Below, one piece after another: positions 9,053 to 17,795 of a stretch of 57,192 nt of DNA (positions are counted from its first letter, which is position 1; each line of letters begins with the position of its first letter). The notes under the pieces are model-generated. The model did no database searches and had not been told where the DNA came from. It saw only the letters and a list, made by a program, of their open reading frames with translations. The DNA is taken from NCBI GenBank assembly GCA_015233465.1, contig JADFXP010000018.1:1-57192 (forward strand). The letters are read 5' to 3'. The DNA is from Candidatus Magnetominusculus dajiuhuensis (GTDB lineage Bacteria; Nitrospirota; Thermodesulfovibrionia; Thermodesulfovibrionales; Magnetobacteriaceae). The translations under genes were made by a program, and so were the position numbers.

Positions 9053-10312
9053 TCATTTCTTATCTTTATCAATGAGATCGCTCATTATTGCCTCGCTGAC
9101 TGTTTGAAGCATATGATTATGAAGATTCTTCAATAGTGTAGTCATAAATACCATACCTTTTTGAACATCTGGATCGCGCAGTGATGAAACTACATTTTTC
9201 ATACCAGGTTCAAATGGATGATCCATAAACTCTTTCATAGTCACAACAGCACTGTACTCAAGTCCACTCAAGAAATATTTAGTTTCTTTTGCAAGTAGAC
9301 TGTTAAGATTGGAATCAAGATCTCCAGTTGCGTTAAATCTCTCGACAAAATCAAGCAATTTAATAAATACAGGCAGATTATCTCCAGCCTTCTTAATGAG
9401 CGTAAGAACCTCATCCTTTTCTAGGGCATAACGTAAGGTATTAATCGCCGGTGTAAGCTCATGTACCATCTTTGACGCTGCAGGGGCTAAATCAACAGCT
9501 AACCCTTTTCCAGCCTCCAACAATTCAATCAACTGTAAAAATGTTGGAATATTATCTCCTACTTTTTTCATAAGCTCAAATGTCTCATCACGTTCAAAAC
9601 GATTACGCAGTTGGTTTATTGAATCATTAAGCTCATGAACCATCTTTGGCGCTACAGGGGCTAAATCAGTAACTAACCCTTTCCCAGCCTCCAACAATTC
9701 AATCAATTGTAAAAATGTTGGAATATTATCTCCAACCTTTTTCAATAATTCAAATGTTTCATCCTTTTCAAAGCGATTACGCAGCTCATTTATTGAATCA
9801 TTAAGTTCATGAACCATCTTTGGCGCAACTGGCGATAAATCAGCGGCTAACCCTTTCCCTGCCTCCAACAATTCTATCAACTGTAAAAATGTTGGAATAT
9901 TATCTCCAATCTTTTTCATAAGCTCAAATGTCTCGTCACGTTCAAAACGATTACGCAAGGCATTAATTGAATCATTAAGCTCATGAACCATCTTTGGCGC
10001 AGCAGGGGCAACATCTGTAAGCAGTCCCTTTACCGCCTCCATTACTTCTACTAATTGAATCATAGTCGGGATATTATCGCCAACCTTTTTTAATAACTGA
10101 AGCGTCTCGTCACGTTCAAATCTATACCTTAACTCATTAATTGAGTTATTAAGCTCTTTAGTCATCTTTTGAACGCCAGGGAGCAAATCAGATATTAATC
10201 CATCCATAACTGCAACTCTTTGGTACAGATTATCTATCTGTGCAGCCATTTTTAACTGGACTTCTTGTAAGTTATTCCCATTACTGGGAACAACTATGTT
10301 CTTATTAGACAT
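9053..10312 (-). CDS. DUF1641-type protein with expanded 58-residue repeats
   Basis: 419 residues. The C-terminal part (about 320-405: TKYFLSGLEYSAV, MKEFMDHP, MVFMTTLLKNLH) resembles the DUF1641 family, which is commonly encoded next to sulfide:quinone oxidoreductases. Residues 68-299 are four consecutive 58-residue units, each with DETxxLxKKxGDNIPT, QLxExxEAxKGL and PKMVHEL motifs, with a partial unit before and another after. The units are amphipathic helices, and no membrane segment or signal peptide is seen. It lies 75 bp downstream of the SQR-like gene with a good AAGGAGA Shine-Dalgarno. It probably assembles with or anchors the flavoprotein; that is inference. Confidence 0.75.
   Translation of the reverse strand: MSNKNIVVPSNGNNLQEVQLKMAAQIDNLYQRVAVMDGLISDLLPGVQKMTKELNNSINELRYRFERDETLQLLKKVGDNIPTMIQLVEVMEAVKGLLTDVAPAAPKMVHELNDSINALRNRFERDETFELMKKIGDNIPTFLQLIELLEAGKGLAADLSPVAPKMVHELNDSINELRNRFEKDETFELLKKVGDNIPTFLQLIELLEAGKGLVTDLAPVAPKMVHELNDSINQLRNRFERDETFELMKKVGDNIPTFLQLIELLEAGKGLAVDLAPAASKMVHELTPAINTLRYALEKDEVLTLIKKAGDNLPVFIKLLDFVERFNATGDLDSNLNSLLAKETKYFLSGLEYSAVVTMKEFMDHPFEPGMKNVVSSLRDPDVQKGMVFMTTLLKNLHNHMLQTVSEAIMSDLIDKDKK
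9416..10111 (-). repeat. Four tandem 174-bp intragenic repeats
   Basis: Encodes the four 58-residue units of the DUF1641-type protein. The inner units are nearly identical at the DNA level (compare 9507-9565 with 9680-9740), indicating recent duplication or gene conversion. Such repeats can change copy number by recombination. Confidence 0.85.
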
Positions 10313-10387
10313 ATATCTCTCCTTGCATTAAGCTTATGGGCTACAGGGCTTTTGGGAGCAGTTTTTAATCGGGTAGACCCCATCTGC

Positions 10388-11548
10388 CTACATCAATCCT
10401 CTTAGCATTAAATTCCAATATAAAGGCCTAAGCATATGAACCTTTAATACCCAATTTGCATAGCTTTCTATTGCAGGAGACATAGATTCAGTATAATTAA
10501 AATGAGCAAACATAACTCTGTTAAACTTCGTCAGCATTGGACATATTATCTCGCCGTCATAAGTATCCGTTGGTTCTTCGCCTTTAAGATGTGAAATAAT
10601 GCGATTAGATAAGATATGAGCCTGTTTTCTAACACCAGATGCAGTCTTTGATGTTGGGAAGTCTGTAGCATCGCCAATTCCATATATATTTGAATGTTTA
10701 AGGGTCAACATTGTATGTTTATCGCAATGAGCCCAATTTGCAGCATCTCCAACTCCCTCTGATTCTTCTATATATGACTCGCCTTCATGTGGAGGAATAA
10801 TGCAAAGAAGATCATAATGAAATTCCTTTCCGCCGTAATCTTTTACCACACATTTCTCGTTATCTACATCAGAAGGCGTAAAGTTAGCTATGGTCTCAAT
10901 GCCTCTTCTTTTAAATATCTCTGATAGTTTGCTTGCATATGGTTCCCTTGAAAATACAGCAGGCATCGGTGTTGTGAATATGAACTTGACCTTATCCCTT
11001 ATACCTCTCACTGAATTAAAATAATCCTCAGCCATCATTATAAACTTCATTGGGGCTGCAGGACATTTAATCGGCATCTCAGATACTGTACATGCGATAG
11101 TTCCGCCCTTGAAATTTTTTAACGCATCTCTAAGTTTTATTGCACCATCTAATGTATAAAATGTAAATACCTTTTCAGCCTTTTCAAGCCCAGCCTTCAT
11201 TCCAATAGGCTCATCATAATTATATTTAGCTCCTGTTGCTACTACAAGATAATCATAAGTTATATCGCCATTTTTTGCAGTTGTAACTGAGTTGCTCTTT
11301 GGATTAATCTTGGTTACCTCATCTGTTACCAGATTAATACCTTCATATAAGAGCCCCTTCATTGGCCTGACAAGATTTTCAGGTACATCAAGATCAAATA
11401 CTACAAGTGTAAATGCAGGTTGATAAATATGTGTTTCTTTTTTTTCTATAACTGTAATCTTTAAACCATCCTGCGGAACTTCTTTTCTAAGCCTGTTTGC
11501 AAGCATTACGCCAGCGCTTCCACCACCTAAGATCAATAAGTGCTTCAT
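10388..11548 (-). CDS. Sulfide:quinone oxidoreductase-like FAD flavoprotein
   Basis: 386 residues. GGGSAG at residues 8-13 is the FAD dinucleotide-binding loop, LVVATGA near 101-107 and IYGIGDATDFP near 288-298 are the second FAD and domain-closing motifs. Cys162 (IKCPAAPMKF) and Cys336 (IICPML) fit the redox-active cysteine pair of SQR enzymes, which oxidise sulfide and pass electrons to membrane quinone. The hydrophobic C-terminal tail (VHMLRPLYWNLMLRG) fits membrane attachment. A strong AGGAGG precedes the ATG. The flavocytochrome c sulfide dehydrogenase family is an alternative. First gene of a probable operon with the DUF1641-type and two-CW genes. Confidence 0.82.
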   Translation of the reverse strand: MKHLLILGGGSAGVMLANRLRKEVPQDGLKITVIEKKETHIYQPAFTLVVFDLDVPENLVRPMKGLLYEGINLVTDEVTKINPKSNSVTTAKNGDITYDYLVVATGAKYNYDEPIGMKAGLEKAEKVFTFYTLDGAIKLRDALKNFKGGTIACTVSEMPIKCPAAPMKFIMMAEDYFNSVRGIRDKVKFIFTTPMPAVFSREPYASKLSEIFKRRGIETIANFTPSDVDNEKCVVKDYGGKEFHYDLLCIIPPHEGESYIEESEGVGDAANWAHCDKHTMLTLKHSNIYGIGDATDFPTSKTASGVRKQAHILSNRIISHLKGEEPTDTYDGEIICPMLTKFNRVMFAHFNYTESMSPAIESYANWVLKVHMLRPLYWNLMLRGLM

Positions 11549-11846
11549 CTGTTGCCTCCTTGAAATTTACCTATACATTTATATTTTTTACAAATCAAAA
11601 TAATAACGAAAATATGTATCAATTGATACATAATTCTTTAATACATGCTAATTTAAACACATTAAAAACTAATTGTCAACATATAATTACCTTTAATAGT
11701 TTATATAAAATTCTGTTTATCAATTTCATCTATTTTGAATTCGTAAAGTATTTTTACTGCTAATTTACATTAAATTAAGATAAAATATAAATATCCTATA
11801 GTATTTTATGTTTTAGTTAAATTTAAAGGCCAAGGTATTTTCAAAT
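11549..11846. other. AT-rich divergent control region
   Basis: This 298-bp gap separates the SQR operon (minus) from the sensory operon (plus). It holds a 20-bp perfect palindrome at 11613-11632 and a candidate minus-strand promoter (TTGATT at 11598-11593, 17 bp, TATAGG at 11575-11570). No plausible gene is seen; the frame open across it on the plus strand lacks coding character. Confidence 0.5.
11613..11632. promoter_or_regulatory. 20-bp perfect palindrome, candidate operator
   Basis: TATGTATCAA/TTGATACATA is symmetrical over 20 bp, lies 65 bp upstream of the SQR-like start codon and just upstream of the putative -35. A dimeric repressor or activator is the simplest reader. It is not the classical FNR arrangement, since the TTGAT halves point the other way. 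Confidence 0.55.
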
Positions 11847-13001
11847 ATGAAAAAATATTGGGCATATGTAATAATTTCTGCAATAACAGCGCTTCTTTTT
11901 TTTATTACTGTTAATTATACATTTATTGAGAGGGCTCCTAAGCAATTACTTCAATCCAAAGACTTATCTACTCATCCAATTTACTCCAAATATAAATTTG
12001 AAATTAGTGATAATATCATAAATATAGGCATACAACCATTTAACATTCCTACAGGTATAGTAACTGAGGTTATGAAACGGGATACTATTTTGGTGCAGTC
12101 TCTAAAAGAATTAGGAATGGAGATAAGATTTTACGCCTTTTTAAAGGGAGCGGATGTAAATTATTTTGTGAAAAAAGGTTACCTCAATGCTGCTCATTGC
12201 GGTGATATGCCTACAATAATGATGGCTTCAAATTCTGATATAGTCATTGCGTTAATGACTCAATTAGGCTATACAGCAATTATCGCTAAGCAGCAAACCT
12301 TAATAAGTGAATTAAAAGGGAAGAAAATCGGTTACGCATTTGGTTCAGATGCACATTATGCCTTAATGGCTGCCCTTGCTCAAGAAGGACTTAATGAAAG
12401 TGATGTTAAACTTATCCAAATGGACGCTTATCTTATGCCAGAGGCATTAAAGACTAATCTGATATATGCCTTTTCAGTTTGGGAACCAACGGACTCCTTA
12501 TCAGTAAGAAATAATATAAATGCCTTTGCAATACATAAGATGTTAAGCACGCAGTATTTATATTTTTCTAAAGAATTTTATGATAAAAAGCGGCAGGCAG
12601 CTAATCTTATAATCGCCTCTGAACTTCGCGCAATAAACTGGCTTTTGACAAACAAGGGAAACCGAATGATTGCTGCCTCATGGGTCATTAAATCAACAAA
12701 AGACTTAAACAAGATTCAATCTCAAAGTTTAACTGAAGAATTAATTGAAGAGCTTACTCTAAAGATGTTATTAAACCTGACTTCAACACCTTTTATCCCA
12801 GAAAATATAATTATGCACGATGGGCCTATATATAAAGAATGTATATTTCTTAAAAAAATCGGTTTACTTTCCGCTGATGCTGATTGGAATAAGATTCACA
12901 ATAGTTTTACTAATGATGCCCTTATTGAGATACTTGCAAATACTAATAATTATAGAATAAAAGAATTCAAATATATGATAAATGATATAGAAAATGAATA
13001 G
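11847..13001 (+). CDS. Membrane-anchored NitT/TauT-type solute-binding protein
   Basis: 384 residues. A single N-terminal hydrophobic helix (about 5-25) without a clear cleavage site is followed by a periplasmic-binding-protein fold like ABC-transporter NMT1/SsuA proteins (INIGIQPFNIP, AAHCGDMPTIMMAS, LKGKKIGYAFGSDAHYAL, VWEPTD). No ABC ATPase or permease is nearby. The stop overlaps the start of a histidine kinase by 8 bp, so the two are translationally coupled. The likely role is ligand capture for a sensor kinase rather than transport (inference from context). Confidence 0.75.
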   Translation: MKKYWAYVIISAITALLFFITVNYTFIERAPKQLLQSKDLSTHPIYSKYKFEISDNIINIGIQPFNIPTGIVTEVMKRDTILVQSLKELGMEIRFYAFLKGADVNYFVKKGYLNAAHCGDMPTIMMASNSDIVIALMTQLGYTAIIAKQQTLISELKGKKIGYAFGSDAHYALMAALAQEGLNESDVKLIQMDAYLMPEALKTNLIYAFSVWEPTDSLSVRNNINAFAIHKMLSTQYLYFSKEFYDKKRQAANLIIASELRAINWLLTNKGNRMIAASWVIKSTKDLNKIQSQSLTEELIEELTLKMLLNLTSTPFIPENIIMHDGPIYKECIFLKKIGLLSADADWNKIHNSFTNDALIEILANTNNYRIKEFKYMINDIENE

Positions 13002-15249
13002 GTTAAGAATTCTTAAAAAATTTAAGTTACATATTATAATGCTGCTCTATTTCGGAGCATTGTTTTCTTCTATTTTTCTAATTTTAGAAATATTTAATAT
13101 TTACGGTATTCCATTTACAGAGATTCATGGTATGTATTATCAAAGGCAGCATGAGTTTTTAAACAGTCTGAATATTGAGGCTGACATAAAAAAATCATAT
13201 CTAATGAGATTTATACATGAACTAAAAGACGATGTAACTTCTTTATCCAAAGATGAATCTGTAATTTCAAGTATCTCTGAGATCAAACCACTAACAAAAA
13301 TATCTGACATAAAATCAGATAAATATAAAAATAATAGCCATGTTAAAGACTTAATCAAAGAATTAAATCAAATAAGCAATATACATGATCTTTATAAATC
13401 TATACAACTTACGGATAACTCAGGGGTTATAATTGCATCTACAGATTCAACGGAGATTGGCACGAATATTTCTCAAGAAGACTTTTATATAGATGCTACA
13501 AAGCGTCTATTTGCCTCTTACTTTTCGGTTAGACCTGAAATAAAAACTAATCAATTGATAATAAAATATACTAACAGGCTAAATATTGGTAATAATACTT
13601 ATTATTTAATAATGAATATCTCTTTAGATAATTTTATCAAACCAATCTTAAATGCAGATATAGATTCAGCAAATACTAATAGCATAGTACTATCTGGTCC
13701 AAATTTTGCTTTTGTTGTTCATGCTAATAAGGTAATTTTACAAAAACCTGAGAAAATAAAATCAATAATAATGAGTCATATTTCTGATGGAAATGAGGGC
13801 AGTATTATTGCTGAAGATTATAGGGGAGCAAAGGTCTTTGCTGCTTATAGGTATCTTATTATGACACCTGAACTTTATTGGGCATTAGTGATTAAACATG
13901 ATGAATCAGAGGTTTATTTACCAATAAGGCAGTATATAAATAGACGCATTATCTTTCTCGTATTAAGTCTTTTTATAATCCTATCGGCAATATATCTCAT
14001 AGCTAGATCAATAACAAGACCAATAATAAACCTTACCAATTCTGCTAATATCATAGCCAAAGGCAATTATTCTCATGAGATTGAGATTAATTCTGATGAT
14101 GAAATTGGGTCTTTAGCAAAGGCTGTTAATGTAATGGCAGAGAATTTAAAATCTGCAATAGATGATGCTCAAAGATTGGCACATCTTGGAAACTGGATGT
14201 TTATTTTACGTAATAACTCTTTGGTTTGGTCAAAGGAACAATATAAAATATATGACGTTGACCCTGAGACATTTAAACCAAGTATTAAAAATATTATTAA
14301 TTTAATCCATCCAGAAGATAGAGAAAAATTCCAGACACTCGTAAAAAATTCTTTATTAAATACTTCTAAAATAAGCACAAGATGGGATGAAGAATATAGA
14401 ATATGTTTATCTAATGGGACAATTCGTTTCCTTCGCGCTCGTCTTGAGACAAATCTTGATGAAAATAATGTACTGATTTCAATAACAGGGACAACTCAAG
14501 ATATTACAGATATAAAACTTATAGAAGAGAAACTTAAACAAAAAACCATACAGCTTGAAAGGGCTCAAAATGACCTAATCCGCAAGGAAAAACTCACTGT
14601 ACTTGGACAGCTTTCAGGAAGGGTTGCACATGATCTCAGAAATCCTCTTGGGGTAATGAGCAATGCTGTATACTATTTAAAGGCAGTACTTGGAGATTCT
14701 AGTAAAAAGGTCTATGAGTATTTAGAGATTATCTCTGCTGAGATAAACAAGTCTGTAGAGATTATTAATGAATTATTAGATTTTGCCCGCACAAAGGATC
14801 CTCAAAAAAGAAATATTTCTATAAAAGAATTAATAGATCAGAGTATTACAGGTATTAAAATTCCAGATAATATAATTATTAATAAAATCATTCAATGTGA
14901 TAAAACAAATATGCTTGGCGATCCAGTTCAAATAGGCCAGATATTTAATAATATTATCTTAAATGCAGTTCAGGCAATGCCAAACGGAGGGGCTCTTGAG
15001 ATTGAATGCAACTGCCATGAGAGTGAAATAATTATAAGTTTTAGGGATACTGGTGTTGGAATAGCAAGTGTTGATATGGATAAATTATTTCATCCCCTTT
15101 ATACTACTAAGGCAAAGGGTATTGGGCTCGGACTAACCATTATAAAAAGCCTGACTGAGGCAAATGGCGGTTGTATATCGGTTAAAAGTACAGAGGGCGC
15201 AGGGGCTGAATTTATAATAACATTTAAAAAGGAGATGTCAAATGCTTAA
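12994..15249 (+). CDS. Transmembrane sensor histidine kinase (Cache-HAMP-PAS)
   Basis: 751 residues. TM1 at about 12-34, a periplasmic dCache-like sensor region (45-318), TM2 about 319-338, HAMP (339-391, RSITRPIINLTNSANIIAKG), a PAS domain (about 396-505), then HisKA with phospho-acceptor H546 (GRVAHDLRNPLG) and HATPase_c with NAVQAM, DTGVGIA and TKAKGIGLGL boxes. Overlaps the binding-protein gene upstream and the double-receiver gene downstream by 8 bp each, so all three are one signalling unit. Confidence 0.92.
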   Translation: MNRLRILKKFKLHIIMLLYFGALFSSIFLILEIFNIYGIPFTEIHGMYYQRQHEFLNSLNIEADIKKSYLMRFIHELKDDVTSLSKDESVISSISEIKPLTKISDIKSDKYKNNSHVKDLIKELNQISNIHDLYKSIQLTDNSGVIIASTDSTEIGTNISQEDFYIDATKRLFASYFSVRPEIKTNQLIIKYTNRLNIGNNTYYLIMNISLDNFIKPILNADIDSANTNSIVLSGPNFAFVVHANKVILQKPEKIKSIIMSHISDGNEGSIIAEDYRGAKVFAAYRYLIMTPELYWALVIKHDESEVYLPIRQYINRRIIFLVLSLFIILSAIYLIARSITRPIINLTNSANIIAKGNYSHEIEINSDDEIGSLAKAVNVMAENLKSAIDDAQRLAHLGNWMFILRNNSLVWSKEQYKIYDVDPETFKPSIKNIINLIHPEDREKFQTLVKNSLLNTSKISTRWDEEYRICLSNGTIRFLRARLETNLDENNVLISITGTTQDITDIKLIEEKLKQKTIQLERAQNDLIRKEKLTVLGQLSGRVAHDLRNPLGVMSNAVYYLKAVLGDSSKKVYEYLEIISAEINKSVEIINELLDFARTKDPQKRNISIKELIDQSITGIKIPDNIIINKIIQCDKTNMLGDPVQIGQIFNNIILNAVQAMPNGGALEIECNCHESEIIISFRDTGVGIASVDMDKLFHPLYTTKAKGIGLGLTIIKSLTEANGGCISVKSTEGAGAEFIITFKKEMSNA

Positions 15250-16006
15250 GGTGCTGATAGTTGATGACGATCAAAGGATGGTTAATACAATTGCAGATAT
15301 ATTAACTATCAAGGGATTTGAGGTAATCACTGCCTTTTCTGGAGAAGAGGCAGTTGAAAAGGTCAAGTCAAATAGTCCAGACTGCTTGCTTATGGATAAT
15401 AAAATGGGCGGAATAACAGGGGCAGAGGCATATTCAATGATTAAAAATATTTCCCCTAAACTTCCAGTTATCTTTATGACCGCAGATATTACTGAAGAAA
15501 TACTAAGGGCATGTGATCAAGACGGCGCATATGCTGTGCTTTCTAAACCTCTTAATATCCAGATGCTTCTTTCTTTCTTATCATCGCTGCGAAAGGCTGT
15601 TAGCATCATAATTATTGATGATAATAAGGAATTTTGTCAGACATTAAAGGATGTCTTGACCTTGAGAGAATTTGAGATAGAGTGTATGGTAACGCCTGAA
15701 AATCTACCCAATATAATTGAAAAACATGAAACAAATACTATAATACTACTTGATCTAAAACTTGGAGAACTAAAAGGATTAGATGTATTAAAAGACATCA
15801 AGAAAACCTATCCGCATATTCCAATTGTACTTGTTACAGGGTATCATTCTGAGATGCAGGATGATATTGAACAGGGGCTGCTTCTTAATGCCTATACCTG
15901 TTTATATAAACCGCTTGAGATTGAAATGCTGTCAAATACTTTAATGGAAATTAACCGCAAGAAATTAAAAGAATTATTAGGAGTTCCTTTTAAAAAATCA
16001 GCTTAA
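15242..16006 (+). CDS. Double receiver-domain response regulator, no output domain
   Basis: 254 residues made of two CheY-like domains. Domain 1 (1-120) has the acidic triplet DDD at 8-10, phospho-acceptor D52 and K102. Domain 2 (121-240) has DD at 126-127, D171 and K223. There is no DNA-binding, enzymatic or kinase domain. It could be a phosphate sink or relay for the coupled kinase H546, or bind a protein partner. Confidence 0.9.
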   Translation: MLKVLIVDDDQRMVNTIADILTIKGFEVITAFSGEEAVEKVKSNSPDCLLMDNKMGGITGAEAYSMIKNISPKLPVIFMTADITEEILRACDQDGAYAVLSKPLNIQMLLSFLSSLRKAVSIIIIDDNKEFCQTLKDVLTLREFEIECMVTPENLPNIIEKHETNTIILLDLKLGELKGLDVLKDIKKTYPHIPIVLVTGYHSEMQDDIEQGLLLNAYTCLYKPLEIEMLSNTLMEINRKKLKELLGVPFKKSA

Positions 16007-16100
16007 TTTATTATATAATAACATTGGGGTCTGTATTTGTTCTATGGGCAAACCCTGTAAAGCATTAAGAATGGGGCAATAGCTCCAAACACGGAATAAT

Positions 16101-17786
16101 ATGTCAAAAATATTGCTTATAGATGATGATGTTAATCTGAGAATGTCCCTTGGGGATATTCTTGAGCTAAAGGGATATGAGATATTTTTAGCAGGTTGTG
16201 GTGAAGAGGGGCTTAAAATAGCGGCTTCTATTGAGATTGATTTAGCGCTTATTGATTTACGGCTTCCTGATTATTCTGGAATTGAGGTCTTAGAGAGAAT
16301 AAAAAAAATCAATCCATTAATAGAGGCAATCTTATTGACTGGAAATGCAACTATATCTGCGGCAATAGAGGCAGCAAATATTGGCGCGTTTTATTTTCTT
16401 GAAAAGCCGTGCAATATAGATATGCTTTTATTAAATGTAAAGCGCGCAATTGATAAAGGTAACAGTTATAAACAGATACTTCGTAATTCAGCCTTTCAGC
16501 ATACGATTAATCAAATACTACAAAAATCCCTTGAACCGCTGCCTCAGCAAAAACTCTTTGAAGAGATACTTGAGATAATAATAACCAGTCCTTGGCTTTC
16601 ACTTGAACCTATGGGCTGCATCCATTTATTGGATAAAGAGAGATCGAGGCTTGTATTCGTAGCTCAAAAAGGAGATTTATTTGATTTTAGCACAGTCTGT
16701 ACTGAGGTTTCTTTGGATGAGTGTTTCTGTGGCAAGGCTGTCAAAACGAAACAGATAAATATTATCCATCGTGTTGACCCTGTTTATCAGGCTCATTTAA
16801 TGTGTACCTTTCAATATGGACATTGCAGTATACCTATAATAAAAGGTGAGGAAGTAATTGGTGTAATATCTTTAATAATTAAGGACGGACATATTGAGTC
16901 AGAGGAGGAGATAGAATTTTTAACTGCAGTAGGCAATACGCTTGCAGGTGTTATAGAGAGAAAGAAAATTGAGACTAACCTCCAAATAAAGACTGACCAG
17001 CTTACTGAACTTAACCTCAATCTCAAAGAGCGGGTTGAAATTGAGGTACAAAAACAGCGTAAACAAGAACAATTATTGATTCAACAATCAAAACTTGCAG
17101 AGATGGGCGAGATGATTGGTGCAATTGCCCATCAATGGAGACAGCCTTTAAATGCCCTTGGAGTTATCATTCAAGATATGCAGGATGCCTATAATTTTGG
17201 CGAATTAAACGGCAATTATGTCAGTAAAAGCGTGCATGAATCAATGGAGCAGATTCAATATATGTCTCAAACAATTGATGATTTTAGGAATTTCTTTAAA
17301 ACTTCTAAAAATATGACTTCATTTAGTGTATTGAAGGCATCAGAGACTGTCTTAAAGATGGTAAGTTCATATTTTTATAATAATAATATCAAATTAATCA
17401 AAGAAATAGAGGTTGACTTTACTACTCAAATCAAAGGTTTTCAAAATGAATTTATGCAGGTACTGATAAATATCTTTAATAATGCAAAGGATGCGATTAT
17501 TGCAGCAAGGACAGAGGGCAGGTTAGATAAACTTGATGGGACTGTATGGCTTAAAATATTTGATAATAATGGAGTAAATATAATTATTAGAGATAATGGC
17601 GGCGGCATTCCAACAGAGATTATAGGCAAGATTTTTGAACCATATTTTACTACAAAAGAAGAGCGCATGGGCACTGGAATTGGGCTTCACATGGCAAAGG
17701 TAATTATTGAAACGCATATGAATGGAAGGCTGATAGTTAAAAATATTAATGATGGGGCTGAATTTAAGATTATTATTAATAAATAA
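16101..17786 (+). CDS. REC-GAF-histidine kinase
   Basis: 561 residues, cytoplasmic. N-terminal receiver (D8-D10, D52), GAF domain (about 150-290) with cysteines at 200, 208, 210, 235 and 242 including ECFCGKA and C-x5-GHC, a coiled-coil linker, then a kinase with H344 in AIAHQWRQPLNAL, a dimerisation subtype frequent in Desulfobacterota and Campylobacterota. HATPase_c follows. The cysteine-rich GAF could bind metal, an Fe-S cluster or a redox ligand (inference). An N-terminal receiver implies it acts inside a phosphorelay. Confidence 0.9.
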   Translation: MSKILLIDDDVNLRMSLGDILELKGYEIFLAGCGEEGLKIAASIEIDLALIDLRLPDYSGIEVLERIKKINPLIEAILLTGNATISAAIEAANIGAFYFLEKPCNIDMLLLNVKRAIDKGNSYKQILRNSAFQHTINQILQKSLEPLPQQKLFEEILEIIITSPWLSLEPMGCIHLLDKERSRLVFVAQKGDLFDFSTVCTEVSLDECFCGKAVKTKQINIIHRVDPVYQAHLMCTFQYGHCSIPIIKGEEVIGVISLIIKDGHIESEEEIEFLTAVGNTLAGVIERKKIETNLQIKTDQLTELNLNLKERVEIEVQKQRKQEQLLIQQSKLAEMGEMIGAIAHQWRQPLNALGVIIQDMQDAYNFGELNGNYVSKSVHESMEQIQYMSQTIDDFRNFFKTSKNMTSFSVLKASETVLKMVSSYFYNNNIKLIKEIEVDFTTQIKGFQNEFMQVLINIFNNAKDAIIAARTEGRLDKLDGTVWLKIFDNNGVNIIIRDNGGGIPTEIIGKIFEPYFTTKEERMGTGIGLHMAKVIIETHMNGRLIVKNINDGAEFKIIINK

Positions 17787-17795
17787 GGCGGGAAA

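Noticed and set aside
9416..10111. Regular repeats resembling a CRISPR or satellite array
   Set aside because: The 174-bp units are in frame within one coding sequence and have no spacers.
11497..11763. 88-residue plus-strand frame across the SQR upstream gap
   Set aside because: Composition is that of AT-rich non-coding DNA, it begins antisense in the SQR gene and has no ribosome site.
16069..16092. Type I remnant between the double-receiver and REC-GAF kinase genes
   Set aside because: GGGGCAATAGCTCC resembles the extra hairpin of copy 4, but no flanking stem or spacer is present; too weak to call.
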